Position numbers and translations under genes: made by a program | In this document: piece after piece, positions 17,067 to 25,017 of the stretch | Numbering within the stretch: position 1 is the stretch's first letter | Layout: every line of letters starts with the position of its first letter | From: Pontibacter aquaedesilientis | GTDB lineage: Bacteria; Bacteroidota; Bacteroidia; Cytophagales; Hymenobacteraceae | Length of the DNA stretch: 64,000 nt | Assembly: GCF_014773225.1 (NCBI RefSeq) | Contig: NZ_JACXAJ010000002.1 | Coordinates: forward strand, 620,001-684,000 | Direction of reading: 5' to 3' | Notes under the pieces: generated by a model | What the model was told of the DNA's origin: nothing | Databases searched by the model: none | The model's input: the letters and a program-made list of their open reading frames with translations, nothing else

Positions 17067-18293
17067 ATGAAGAAGAAAAGAAATAGCCTGCGGCAATGGG
17101 CCCAGGCCGTGCTGGTGACGGCCATGCTGCTGCCCACAGGTATAGCGTTTACGGCCTGTAGCAAGAGTGATGCGGCAGCACCCGTAGAGGAGCGGGAACT
17201 GTTGGTATCGGCCGAGAAAGTAACCACCCTGCCGGCTTCCTCGCTGCGACAGCTGGCTGGCGCCTATGCAGGCAGCTTCAAAGACCAGATAAAATATGAC
17301 GTGGCTATTTACAGGATGCGCTACCGCACCACTTACCAGAACCGGGAAACAGAAGCCTCCGGCCTGGTGGCATTGCCCGTCAACAGAAAATCTGCGGCTC
17401 CGGTGCTGAGCGTGCAGCACGGCACCATCTTTCAGCACGACGAGGCTCCCTCAGCCATGGTAGGCGGACCAACGGGGTTTGAAGTGTTTGCAGCCGGCGG
17501 CTACGTCACGCTTATACCTGACTACCTGGGTTTCGGGGCCTCCCGCCATTTGTTGCATCCTTATTATCACCAGCAGTATTCGGGCCTGGCCGTGGTCGAC
17601 ATGATCAAAGCGGCCAAGGCGCTCTATGCGCGGGAAGGTATAGCGGTGAGCGAACAGCTTTTTCTGGCGGGCTACTCTGAAGGCGGCTTCGTAACATTGG
17701 CTGCACAAAAGGAGATTGAGTCAAATCCGGCCCATGGACTGCGTGTAACTGCCTCGGGAGCGGGAGCCGGCGGCTACGACCTGACCGAGATGCTGGCCGG
17801 TGTGACAGCCGGAAAACCCTACAGCTATCCGGCTTACCTGGCTTATGTGCTGATGAGCTACAACAAAACCTATGGCTGGAACAGGCCGCTCACTGACTTT
17901 TACAAAGAGCCATATGCTACCCGACTGGCTGGTCTTTTTAATGGGCAGCACAGCGGCGGCGCCATTAACCGGGAGCTCAGCACTATGCCGCACGAACTTC
18001 TCTCGGAACAGTTTCTGGCTGGTTTGCGGGGAGAGGGCGAGCAGGTGCTCAAGCAGGCCTTGCAGGCAAACAGCTTCAACAACTGGGTGCCGCAGAGCCC
18101 GACCCGGCTATACCACGGCACAGCCGACGTGATCGTGCCTTACGCCAACTCCGAGCATACCTACAACCGCATGCAGGCAGGCGGAGCCCCGGACCTTGCC
18201 TTGGTGCCCATCCAGGGGGGAACACACAGCAGTAGCCTCATCCCGATGCTCACAGACCTGATTCCGTGGATGCAATCCTTTGAAAAAAACTAA
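17067..18293 (+). CDS. Exported alpha/beta-hydrolase lipoprotein (secretory-lipase-like)
   Basis: A 408-residue protein with a twin-basic N-terminus, a hydrophobic stretch and a lipobox FTAC (Cys about residue 31), so it is predicted to be a lipoprotein hydrolase. The fold is an alpha/beta hydrolase: oxyanion region VLSVQHGTIF, strand LIPDYLGFG, nucleophile elbow GYSEGG (Ser about residue 199), and a late Asp and His in GTADVIVPYANSEH and QGGTHSSSL. The layout with a lid insertion after the nucleophile resembles fungal-type secretory lipases and prolyl-oligopeptidase-like esterases. Substrate (ester or peptide) is not determinable. It ends in a terminator whose stem carries the AGGTATA word. 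Confidence 0.86.
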   Translation: MKKKRNSLRQWAQAVLVTAMLLPTGIAFTACSKSDAAAPVEERELLVSAEKVTTLPASSLRQLAGAYAGSFKDQIKYDVAIYRMRYRTTYQNRETEASGLVALPVNRKSAAPVLSVQHGTIFQHDEAPSAMVGGPTGFEVFAAGGYVTLIPDYLGFGASRHLLHPYYHQQYSGLAVVDMIKAAKALYAREGIAVSEQLFLAGYSEGGFVTLAAQKEIESNPAHGLRVTASGAGAGGYDLTEMLAGVTAGKPYSYPAYLAYVLMSYNKTYGWNRPLTDFYKEPYATRLAGLFNGQHSGGAINRELSTMPHELLSEQFLAGLRGEGEQVLKQALQANSFNNWVPQSPTRLYHGTADVIVPYANSEHTYNRMQAGGAPDLALVPIQGGTHSSSLIPMLTDLIPWMQSFEKN

Positions 18294-18344
18294 ACGGCCT
18301 CAGGTATAGACAGCTGTCCGGTTCAGGTATACCTGAGGCCGTTT
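18292..18344. terminator. Bidirectional hairpin with the AGGTATA word in its stem
   Basis: The 17-bp perfect arms are AAACGGCCTCAGGTATA (18292-18308) and its complement at 18328-18344. They lie between the convergent hydrolase and methyltransferase genes. The inner six base pairs are the iterated GGTATA word, and a further copy overlaps the loop side of the right arm. Confidence 0.85.
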
Positions 18345-18346
18345 GC

Positions 18347-19144
18347 CTATACCTTGGTGCATTTGAGGGTATACAGCATTGGGATCAGGTTCTGCAGGTG
18401 TTCGATGCGCCAGTAACCGTCCGGGCCCTGCACCGTGTGGTCGAAGCAGTTATAAGGGGAGTAGGGAAACTCATGCAGATGCTCCAGCTTCAATCCTTGG
18501 TCGAGCAGTGCAGTTATGACTTCGCTCAGACCATGGTTCCAGGAATACTCCCTATACCTGATCGGGGCGTTGCGGTCGGTATAGGTGCCGGTGCTTTCGT
18601 CTACGATCGGTTTGTGGGTGTTGTGGTAAGCATATTTCACCTCCCGGAAATCGTTGTCGAACATCCAGACCACCGGGTGAAACTCGGCCAGGTAGAAAGT
18701 GCCACCCGGCTTCAGGAAATGAGCGATCACCTCGGCCCAGCGGTTCAGGTCGGGGAGCCAGCCAATCACGCCGTAGGAGGTAAACACGATATCAAACTTC
18801 CCCTGCAGGTTTTCTTTCAGATCGTACACGTTGGAGCGTACAAAGCGGGCATTCAGGCCAAGCTCCTCGTTCAGCGCCTGTGCCTCCTTGATGGCCTCAT
18901 CCGAAAGGTCTATCCCTGTGGCATCAGCCCCCAGCCGTGCCCAGGAGAGCGTGTCCAGTCCGAAATGGCATTGCAGGTGCAGCAGGCTTTTGCCGGCCAC
19001 TGCTCCCAGTTCTTCCAGCTCTATTTGGTTCAGGGATGATTTTCCTGCCTTAAAGCCTTTCACGTCATAAAATTCTGAGTCTTTGTGCACCGTGGTGCGC
19101 AGGTTCCAGGCATGTCGGTTCTCTTCGAAATAATGCTGTTCCAT
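18347..19144 (-). CDS. Class I SAM-dependent methyltransferase
   Basis: A 265-residue methyltransferase with the Rossmann SAM-binding core. Motif I is LHLQCHFGLDTLSWARLGA with acidic motif II GIDLSDEAI, and the motif IV region is FDIVFTSYGVIGWLP. The C-terminal half carries WMFDNDFREVKYAYHN and a final PDGYWRIEHL. The overall pattern resembles the UbiE/Methyltransf_11 group annotated for small molecules, but the acceptor is unknown. It is convergent with the hydrolase gene and divergent from the CPPxC cassette across an AT-rich spacer of about 130 bases. Confidence 0.88.
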   Translation of the reverse strand: MEQHYFEENRHAWNLRTTVHKDSEFYDVKGFKAGKSSLNQIELEELGAVAGKSLLHLQCHFGLDTLSWARLGADATGIDLSDEAIKEAQALNEELGLNARFVRSNVYDLKENLQGKFDIVFTSYGVIGWLPDLNRWAEVIAHFLKPGGTFYLAEFHPVVWMFDNDFREVKYAYHNTHKPIVDESTGTYTDRNAPIRYREYSWNHGLSEVITALLDQGLKLEHLHEFPYSPYNCFDHTVQGPDGYWRIEHLQNLIPMLYTLKCTKV

Positions 19145-19275
19145 CGAGGTATGTAGTTGCGTGATATCACTGATTTACAATTATCAAAAGTTAAATTTAA
19201 TGTTAAAAATTAGATATTATATTTACTATATTTAAATTCGAAATGTATTCGAACACCTAAACACAACATACACAC

Positions 19276-19587
19276 ATGAGTATCACAGGAAAGGAAGGCG
19301 GGCCAATAGACCTGGCAACCGCTAAACAGTGGACTGCGAACTACAGAAGTTCCGGTAAAGGCAGCGTCAATTGCCATATTTTTGGAAAAGAAACCATCGA
19401 GCTACTGCTGCAGCAGGAAGGCTGCGTGGGCATCAGCATCTACTATGCGCACGACGATCAGGGGCAACAGCAACTGCTTTTAGTGGGTGTAGATGCCGAA
19501 GGCAATACTCAAACAGGAGGTTCAATACTAGACCATTCAAAGGTATGCCCTCCGGACTGTGGCAGTGCAGGTGAGTTGGACGGTTAA
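19276..19587 (+). CDS. Small hypothetical protein ending in a CPPxC motif
   Basis: A 103-residue soluble-looking protein with no signal peptide. Conserved-looking blocks are KQWTANYR near residue 17, HIFGKETIELLLQQEGC in the middle, GISIYYAHDDQGQQQLLLVG, and the C-terminal DHSKVCPPDCGS. I do not recognise a named domain. From memory, similar short proteins with a terminal CPPxC occur next to small membrane proteins in other Bacteroidota, but I cannot verify this. Its TAA overlaps the ATG of the next gene (TAATG, ATG at 19587), so the two are translationally coupled. The AT-rich upstream region (about 19175-19260) probably holds the cassette promoter. Confidence 0.82.
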   Translation: MSITGKEGGPIDLATAKQWTANYRSSGKGSVNCHIFGKETIELLLQQEGCVGISIYYAHDDQGQQQLLLVGVDAEGNTQTGGSILDHSKVCPPDCGSAGELDG

Positions 19588-20246
19588 TGGAATTTTTTTT
19601 AAAACAGGTTTATCCTTGGTTGAGTGAAGTCTCTCTATATAGTGTACTGGTGCCATTTGTTACAGGGTTAATCTTCTTTAAGAAGCTGAAAAGCCCCCAG
19701 TTCCGGTATTTGTTTCTTTTTGTATCTATTTGGCTGGTAAGTGAAGCAACCGGAGAAATCACCGTTCTTCTTGGAACGAATAACAATCTATGGTCGATTC
19801 ATGTGTTTAACCCGCTTCAGTTTTCGGCGATTGCACTCGTGTTCTATTATACGTTTGAAAGCCGTTTGTCGAAAAGGTTGATTGTGCTAGCAATAGCTTT
19901 TGTAGTTATCGTCACACTAAACGAGGCTTTTATGCTGGATGGTATTGAGCAAATGAACTCAGTATCTAAAATTTTCTCCAATACCCTACTGATTGCCATG
20001 ACACTAGCTTACTTTTATAAAGTAGCCAATAAGCCTAAAACCTTATACCTGGATCAGGATCCTATATTTCTACTGAGTGCCAGCTTGCTTATCTATATTG
20101 CTGGCACCAGCATGTCCTGGGCACTGTTTAACGATGCGCTGGAAGTTTCCTATGATGCGGCTCGTATTTGCCTGTCCATCGTTTTTGTGCTTAATGTTTT
20201 GTTCAATTCCTGGCAGGCATTTATATTAAGGAAGATGGCAGCATGA
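19587..20246 (+). CDS. Multi-pass membrane protein of the CPPxC cassette
   Basis: A 219-residue integral membrane protein with six or seven hydrophobic helices spread over its length and very short loops. The N-terminus reads MEFFLKQVYPWLSEVSLYS. Nothing resembles a transporter signature. The topology is reminiscent of small 7TM sensory modules, which is an inference from shape only. It is coupled at both ends: its ATG overlaps the stop of the CPPxC gene, and its stop overlaps the start of the histidine kinase gene (ATGA at 20243-20246). A role as a membrane sensor or scaffold for the kinase is plausible but not shown. Confidence 0.82.
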   Translation: MEFFLKQVYPWLSEVSLYSVLVPFVTGLIFFKKLKSPQFRYLFLFVSIWLVSEATGEITVLLGTNNNLWSIHVFNPLQFSAIALVFYYTFESRLSKRLIVLAIAFVVIVTLNEAFMLDGIEQMNSVSKIFSNTLLIAMTLAYFYKVANKPKTLYLDQDPIFLLSASLLIYIAGTSMSWALFNDALEVSYDAARICLSIVFVLNVLFNSWQAFILRKMAA

Positions 20247-21031
20247 GGGAAACTTTAGAGCCTTTGTTTATTATTACGCCCGTGCTGCTGGTATTGGCCA
20301 TGGGCATCATCCTGTTTGTGTTTGCCTACCAGCGGCGCATGTTGCAGCACCAGGAGCACCTGCGGCAGTTGCAGGAAGCACGCCAGCGGCAGCTATTGGA
20401 TGCTGCCCTCGAAGCCCAGGAAGCGGAGCGTCGCCGCGTGGCCCGCGACCTGCACGACGAGGTGGGCGGCATGCTGGCCCTGGTGCGCCTCAACATCGGG
20501 CAGGTGGCGCTCAAAGCAAATGGCAACAATGCGGCTATCGAAACAGCCAACCGATCCAAACAGTTGCTCGACGAGGCCATCCACAGCGTGCGCCGCATCT
20601 CGCATGACCTGCTGCCCGTTGTGCTCGACAAGATGGGGCTGGTGCAGGCCATCAATAGCCTGGCACATTCTGTTCCGCCGGAAAGCGGCCTGGAAGTGCG
20701 GTTTGCCCATAACCTCGATAAGGACCGGTTGGATGTCAGGCGGGAGTTGCTGCTGTTCCGTATTTTGCAGGAGTTGCTAAGCAACTCGCTCAAGTATGCC
20801 GAGGCTTCGCTTATCACAGTTGACCTGCACAGGGCAGATGGCCAGCTTAAACTCAGCTATACCGACAATGGCAAAGGCTTCGATTACGATGCCTCACACC
20901 AAGCCAGCTCGGCAGGCGGACTGGGGTTAAAGAACCTGCAAAGCCGGGTTGACCTGCTGGACGGATCACTTTACCTTTTCTCTAAGGTCGGTGCCGGAAT
21001 AAAAGCGGATATTATTATCCCTACTCATTAA
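20243..21031 (+). CDS. NarL-type sensor histidine kinase (HisKA_3)
   Basis: A 262-residue kinase with one N-terminal membrane helix (about residues 7-27) and no periplasmic sensor domain. A coiled linker leads to the H-box RRVARDLHDEVGGML (His about residue 74) of the NarX/DesK class. The ATPase domain shows the N-box ELLSNSLKYAEAS, G1 DNGKGFDY and G2 GGLGLKNLQSRVDLLDGSL. It should autophosphorylate and pass phosphate to the receiver encoded 51 bases downstream. As it lacks its own sensor, input may come from the coupled membrane protein upstream. All four genes of the cassette run in one direction. Confidence 0.93.
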   Translation: MRETLEPLFIITPVLLVLAMGIILFVFAYQRRMLQHQEHLRQLQEARQRQLLDAALEAQEAERRRVARDLHDEVGGMLALVRLNIGQVALKANGNNAAIETANRSKQLLDEAIHSVRRISHDLLPVVLDKMGLVQAINSLAHSVPPESGLEVRFAHNLDKDRLDVRRELLLFRILQELLSNSLKYAEASLITVDLHRADGQLKLSYTDNGKGFDYDASHQASSAGGLGLKNLQSRVDLLDGSLYLFSKVGAGIKADIIIPTH

Positions 21032-21082
21032 ATTGTCGTAATTTTCCTTAAATTTGGACTGATATATTCGAAGAATTGTTCT

Positions 21083-21499
21083 ATGGAACTGCAGCCGCTC
21101 ACACTCGCTATTGCTGATGATCATACCCTTTTCCGTAAAGGGGTTATCGAGATTCTCAAGAATTTCGAGGAAATCACGGTCCTTTGCGATGCAGGAAACG
21201 GTGCTGAGCTGCTGGAAAAAATAGAAAACAACCTGCCCGAAATCATTATGCTTGACCTGGAGATGCCCGATATGGACGGCATCGCAGTGGCCCGTTATGT
21301 GCTCAGTAAGTACCCGTATGTGAAGATACTGGTCGTGTCGATGTACGGAGAAGAGGAGCTCGTAAAGAAGTTGCTGGACGAAGGGGTGCACGGCTATCTG
21401 CTCAAGAGCGCCGAACCCGATGAATTGCGCGAAGTGCTGCAGTTACTCAAAAGCGGGAAAACACACTACCCGGTCATCAGCAACCATTTCTTCTCCTAA
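21083..21499 (+). CDS. Receiver-only response regulator, NarL-like
   Basis: A 138-residue protein consisting of one receiver domain. It has the acidic pair ADDHTLFRKGV, the phospho-acceptor Asp in IIMLDLEMPDMDG (about residue 53-58), the switch Ser/Thr region LVVSMYG and the Lys in LLKSAEPDEL. These features are those of NarL/FixJ receivers, but the LuxR helix-turn-helix that normally follows is missing. The frame ends at TAA 21499 and a terminator begins 14 bases later, so there is no hidden frameshifted output domain nearby. It is the likely partner of the kinase just upstream and probably acts by protein contact. Confidence 0.92.
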   Translation: MELQPLTLAIADDHTLFRKGVIEILKNFEEITVLCDAGNGAELLEKIENNLPEIIMLDLEMPDMDGIAVARYVLSKYPYVKILVVSMYGEEELVKKLLDEGVHGYLLKSAEPDELREVLQLLKSGKTHYPVISNHFFS

Positions 21500-21510
21500 C
21501 GAGATAAAAA

Positions 21511-21536
21511 GAGCCGCACACGTTGCGGCTTTTCTG
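21511..21536 (+). terminator. Hairpin terminator of the CPPxC cassette
   Basis: GCCGCA (21513-21518) pairs with TGCGGC (21524-21529) and is followed by TTTT. It lies between the convergent receiver and MFS genes. Confidence 0.8.
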
Positions 21537-21544
21537 TTTCCGGG

Positions 21545-22801
21545 TTACCCTACTGTCTTGATGTGGCGCACCACCCACACGGCGACCAGCGTGACGATGC
21601 AGGCCATGATGCCCACCCAGTTATAATGCGTAAGGGTGCCATTCGCCGTTTCCTGCACAATCAGTCCGCTCACGAATGCCGCTATACCTGCCCCCAACTG
21701 CTGCATCGACGAGTTGATGCTCATAAAGCTGCCCCGCAGTTCCGGCTCCACACTCGAGGTCATCAGCGACATGGCGGGCACAAACCGCGCCCCGAAAAAG
21801 ATAAAGAACATCGTCGTGATCGAAAGCGCGACCACATGACTGACAGGCGGCAGGTTGGTAATGAGCAGAATAGGTATAAGCGACAGCACCGCCGCAATAG
21901 TGAACACCCGGTGCTTGCCATGTTTGTCGGCCAGCCTTCCGGCCCACTGGGAGGTGAACACCGTGGCCAGTCCGCCGAACAGGTAGATGTAGCTCAGGTC
22001 GCGCTCTGAGAACCCAACGTTGGCCACCATATAGGGGCTGACAAAAGGCACCACAAGAAATCCCGCCATCGTGAGCGTTACCATCAGGGCCATGGACCAC
22101 TGTAGGTTAGGTTTCACCAGAATGGCTCTGAGCACCTGGAAGGGTTTGCCAGGCACCACATTGGTGAGGTGCCCGCGCATAGGCGGCAGGAAGCGCATGG
22201 CCACCAACAGAATAACCAGGCTCAATCCTACTAACAGGTAAAAAGGAGCATGCCAGCTCATTTCGCTCGCCAGGTATAGTCCGATGGGTATACCCGCAAT
22301 AGAGGCCACCGAAAAAGCCGCCATCACACGTCCGGTTGCCGTGCCCCGACGCTGCTCCGGTATAGCATCGCCGATAATGGCCAGCACCAACGCGCCCAGC
22401 ACACCGCCAAAGCCACCGGCCACCACACGGGCGGTCAGCAGCAGGGTATAGGTTGGGGCAAGGGCGCATCCCAATGTGCCGATGGTAAAACCCAGGTATA
22501 GCGCCAGCAAGGCATGCTTGCGGTCGAAGCGGTCGATGAAAAGGGCACTGACAAAACCGGCAACGGCCGCACTGAAGGTATAGGCCGACACCAGCAGCCC
22601 AAACTCCCGCGGCGAAATGCTGAACACCCGCATCAGCTGCGGACCCAGCGGCATCATGATCACAAAGTCCATCATGTGCGTGAACTGGATGGCTGCTAGC
22701 AGAAAGATCAACAGTCCTTCCCGGATCACCGTTTTGGGCACCAGGGCCGCTTGCTCCGTAGAGGCTGCTGTTACTATATGATTGTCTCGAAATCGATTCA
22801 T
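21545..22801 (-). CDS. MFS transporter, DHA1-like
   Basis: A 418-residue major facilitator superfamily permease with twelve predicted helices. Visible are FTHMMDFVIMMPLGPQ in helix 1, the motif-A-like loop ALFIDRFDRKHALL after helix 2, the helix-4 segment ARVVAGGFGGVLGALVLA, and the second-half loop QWAGRLADKHGKHR. The pattern fits AraJ or DHA1-type exporters of drugs or sugars; the substrate is unknown. A long hydrophilic N-terminus of about 28 residues precedes helix 1. It is a single gene convergent with the receiver gene. Confidence 0.92.
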   Translation of the reverse strand: MNRFRDNHIVTAASTEQAALVPKTVIREGLLIFLLAAIQFTHMMDFVIMMPLGPQLMRVFSISPREFGLLVSAYTFSAAVAGFVSALFIDRFDRKHALLALYLGFTIGTLGCALAPTYTLLLTARVVAGGFGGVLGALVLAIIGDAIPEQRRGTATGRVMAAFSVASIAGIPIGLYLASEMSWHAPFYLLVGLSLVILLVAMRFLPPMRGHLTNVVPGKPFQVLRAILVKPNLQWSMALMVTLTMAGFLVVPFVSPYMVANVGFSERDLSYIYLFGGLATVFTSQWAGRLADKHGKHRVFTIAAVLSLIPILLITNLPPVSHVVALSITTMFFIFFGARFVPAMSLMTSSVEPELRGSFMSINSSMQQLGAGIAAFVSGLIVQETANGTLTHYNWVGIMACIVTLVAVWVVRHIKTVG

Positions 22802-22931
22802 GGTTTAAACAACGAAGCGGGGCGCAAGCTGGCAATTTACAAATAATAACCTTGCTATAATGCGGCCTGTCGGGTGATTATGGTTTTGTCAGACGAAGTA
22901 TTTAAACCGAAGCTATACCTGAATTGTTTGG

Positions 22932-23258
22932 ATGAAACCAGCACTGCAAACACCAAGTAAAAGAGCTATGGCCAAAAAGGGGCAAGAACTGATTTGTGAG
23001 CTATGCGGGCGCGAGGTGCTCTACCTGACGCGCCATCACCTGGTACCCCGCGAGGAGGGAGGCCGCTACGGTGCCACCGCCGAGCTCTGCCAGCCCTGCC
23101 ACAGCACCCTGCATCTCACCTTCGACAACCGCGAACTGGCCACCCGCTACAACTCCATACCTGCCCTGCAAGAAGCCGAAGCCCTGCAAAAGTATCTGAA
23201 ATGGGTCCGCAACAAGCGCATCGAGCGGATCTCGAACCGCCGTGGAAGACGCAGGTAG
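22932..23258 (+). CDS. Small HNH-type nuclease-like protein
   Basis: A 108-residue protein with an HNH/McrA-like zinc fold. CELCGR is the first Cys pair (about residues 23-26), RHHLVPRE carries the HH catalytic core, and CQPCHSTLHLTF is the second Cys pair with the final His. The C-terminus is very basic (RNKRIERISNRRGRRR), suited to nucleic-acid binding. The true start may be the ATG at 22968 (MAKKGQELICELC), which removes twelve poorly structured residues. No phage or restriction gene is adjacent, so the role is open; such small HNH proteins are common stand-alone genes in Bacteroidota. Confidence 0.82.
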   Translation: MKPALQTPSKRAMAKKGQELICELCGREVLYLTRHHLVPREEGGRYGATAELCQPCHSTLHLTFDNRELATRYNSIPALQEAEALQKYLKWVRNKRIERISNRRGRRR

Positions 23259-23411
23259 AAGCACATTGGCGCGGGGATTTTTTCCGTGTTCAGTTATAGA
23301 GTCGGGTCTCCGTGAAAGCTTTCGGCTAAACTCAATATCATATGCAGTCACATGCTTGGAAATTTGCGCCAGTAGCTTTTTTGTCAGGTATAGCCGTGAA
23401 GTATACCTGAT

Positions 23412-24899
23412 CTACCTGCCCTGCACAGCGGCTTCGCCCTTCTCCCTGATTTCCAGCACCAGATTTGTCTTAAGTTGGTGGAAACTTGCCTCGAGCCCGG
23501 CCGGGTAGCGGTGCGGGTTGAGCAGTCGCCGGATGCTCTCGTGCAGCTTGCTGAGTTCTGTCGTGCGATGTTTTCGGATGGCTTGCAGGTCTGGCAGCTC
23601 GTAAACCAAGGCTCCTTTTCGCAGTACCGGCACCAGCAGGTCGGTATAAGCAGTGCCGGCAGGTATAGCTTTGCGGTGCGTGCTGTCGAGCGGGTGCATG
23701 ACCAGGGTCTGTTCCGGCAGTGGCTCCAACTCATTAAAGATCATATCGGCGATATAACCCTGCGCATCATAAAAGCGGCGCACCTGCTGTATACCTGGGT
23801 TGGAGGTTTTCTCGAGTTGTTCGGATAGCTTGATGTTGTAGCGCCAATGCCCGTCTGTGTGTTGCAGGGCGGCCAGTTTGTACACGCCTCCCAAAGCCGG
23901 TTGGTCGTAAGCAGTGACCAGTTGCGTGCCGATGCCCCACACATTGATCCGGGCACCTTCCTGTTTCAGGCTGCTGATGATGTGCTCGTTCAGGTCGTTG
24001 CTGGCTACAATGTTGGTCTCCATTAAGCCAGCCTCGTCCAGCAGTTTCCGGGCCTCTATGCTCAGGTAGGTCAGGTCACCGGAGTCGAGGCGTATACCAT
24101 TCAGTTTGAACCCGGAAGGCTGTAGTGAACGGGCAACTTCTATGGCATGGCGCACGCCGTCCAGCGTGTTGTAAGTATCCACCAGAAAAACAGAGTCGTG
24201 GGGAAAAGCGTCGCCGTAGGCCTGGAAGGCGGCTTTCTCGCTTTCAAAAGCCTGTACCCAGCTGTGCGCGTGCGTGCCGCGCACAGGTATATCGAATAAC
24301 TGGCCAGCCAACACATTGGAGGTGGCATCTACCCCGCCCACATACGCCGCCCGCGTGGCTGCCAGGGCACCGTCTATCCCCTGCGCCCGCCGCATGCCAA
24401 ACTCGATCACCTGGTCACCTTTCGCCGACTCTGCAATCCGGGACGCTTTGGTGGCGATAAGGGTCTGAAAATTGACAATGGTGAGCAGGGGCGTTTCCAC
24501 AAGCTGCGCCTGCAGCAAGGGCCCCCGTACCCGAATCAGTGGTTCGTTCGGGAAAACGACCGTGCCTTCGGGTATGGCATCCACGTCGCAGGTAAAGCGG
24601 AGCTCGCGCAGGTAATCCAGGAAGCCTTGTTCAAACAAGGGCGCGTTACGGCCGTCTTTTAACCCAGCCAGGTAGGCCAGGTCTTCTTCCGTAAACTGCA
24701 GCTGCTGCAGGTAGTCCACGGCATACTCCAGCCCGGCTGCTACGGTGTAGCCACCCTGAAACGGGTTTTTGCGAAAATAAAGGTGGAAAACGGCCTCCTG
24801 CTCAGCCATGCCTTGTTTCCAGTAGCCGTAGGCCATCGTGATCTGGTAGAGGTCGGTGAGCAGGGAGAGGGAGGTGCTGTATATTTTTTTGAGGTTCAT
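23412..24899 (-). CDS. pncB: Nicotinate phosphoribosyltransferase
   Basis: This enzyme converts nicotinate and PRPP to nicotinate mononucleotide in the Preiss-Handler NAD salvage pathway. It has 495 residues, the length of the longer bacterial form. Visible family segments are SLLTDLYQITMAYGYW at the N-terminus, HLYFRKNPFQGGY, EFGMRRAQG, the active-site region GTHAHSWVQAF, and the PRPP-binding GIRLDSGDL followed by IVASNDLNE. It is divergent from the unknown gene at 25018 with about 120 bases between the starts, which must hold both promoters. Confidence 0.96.
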   Translation of the reverse strand: MNLKKIYSTSLSLLTDLYQITMAYGYWKQGMAEQEAVFHLYFRKNPFQGGYTVAAGLEYAVDYLQQLQFTEEDLAYLAGLKDGRNAPLFEQGFLDYLRELRFTCDVDAIPEGTVVFPNEPLIRVRGPLLQAQLVETPLLTIVNFQTLIATKASRIAESAKGDQVIEFGMRRAQGIDGALAATRAAYVGGVDATSNVLAGQLFDIPVRGTHAHSWVQAFESEKAAFQAYGDAFPHDSVFLVDTYNTLDGVRHAIEVARSLQPSGFKLNGIRLDSGDLTYLSIEARKLLDEAGLMETNIVASNDLNEHIISSLKQEGARINVWGIGTQLVTAYDQPALGGVYKLAALQHTDGHWRYNIKLSEQLEKTSNPGIQQVRRFYDAQGYIADMIFNELEPLPEQTLVMHPLDSTHRKAIPAGTAYTDLLVPVLRKGALVYELPDLQAIRKHRTTELSKLHESIRRLLNPHRYPAGLEASFHQLKTNLVLEIREKGEAAVQGR

Positions 24900-25017
24900 G
24901 GTCTGCGTGATTTGCTGATAAAACGTTTGTCTGCATTTTTGGATGTGATGCGCCAGTCCACATCAAGCCAGTGGCCCGAAGGTAAGGTATGAAGGCAGAT
25001 TTCCCTATCTTTAAGGC

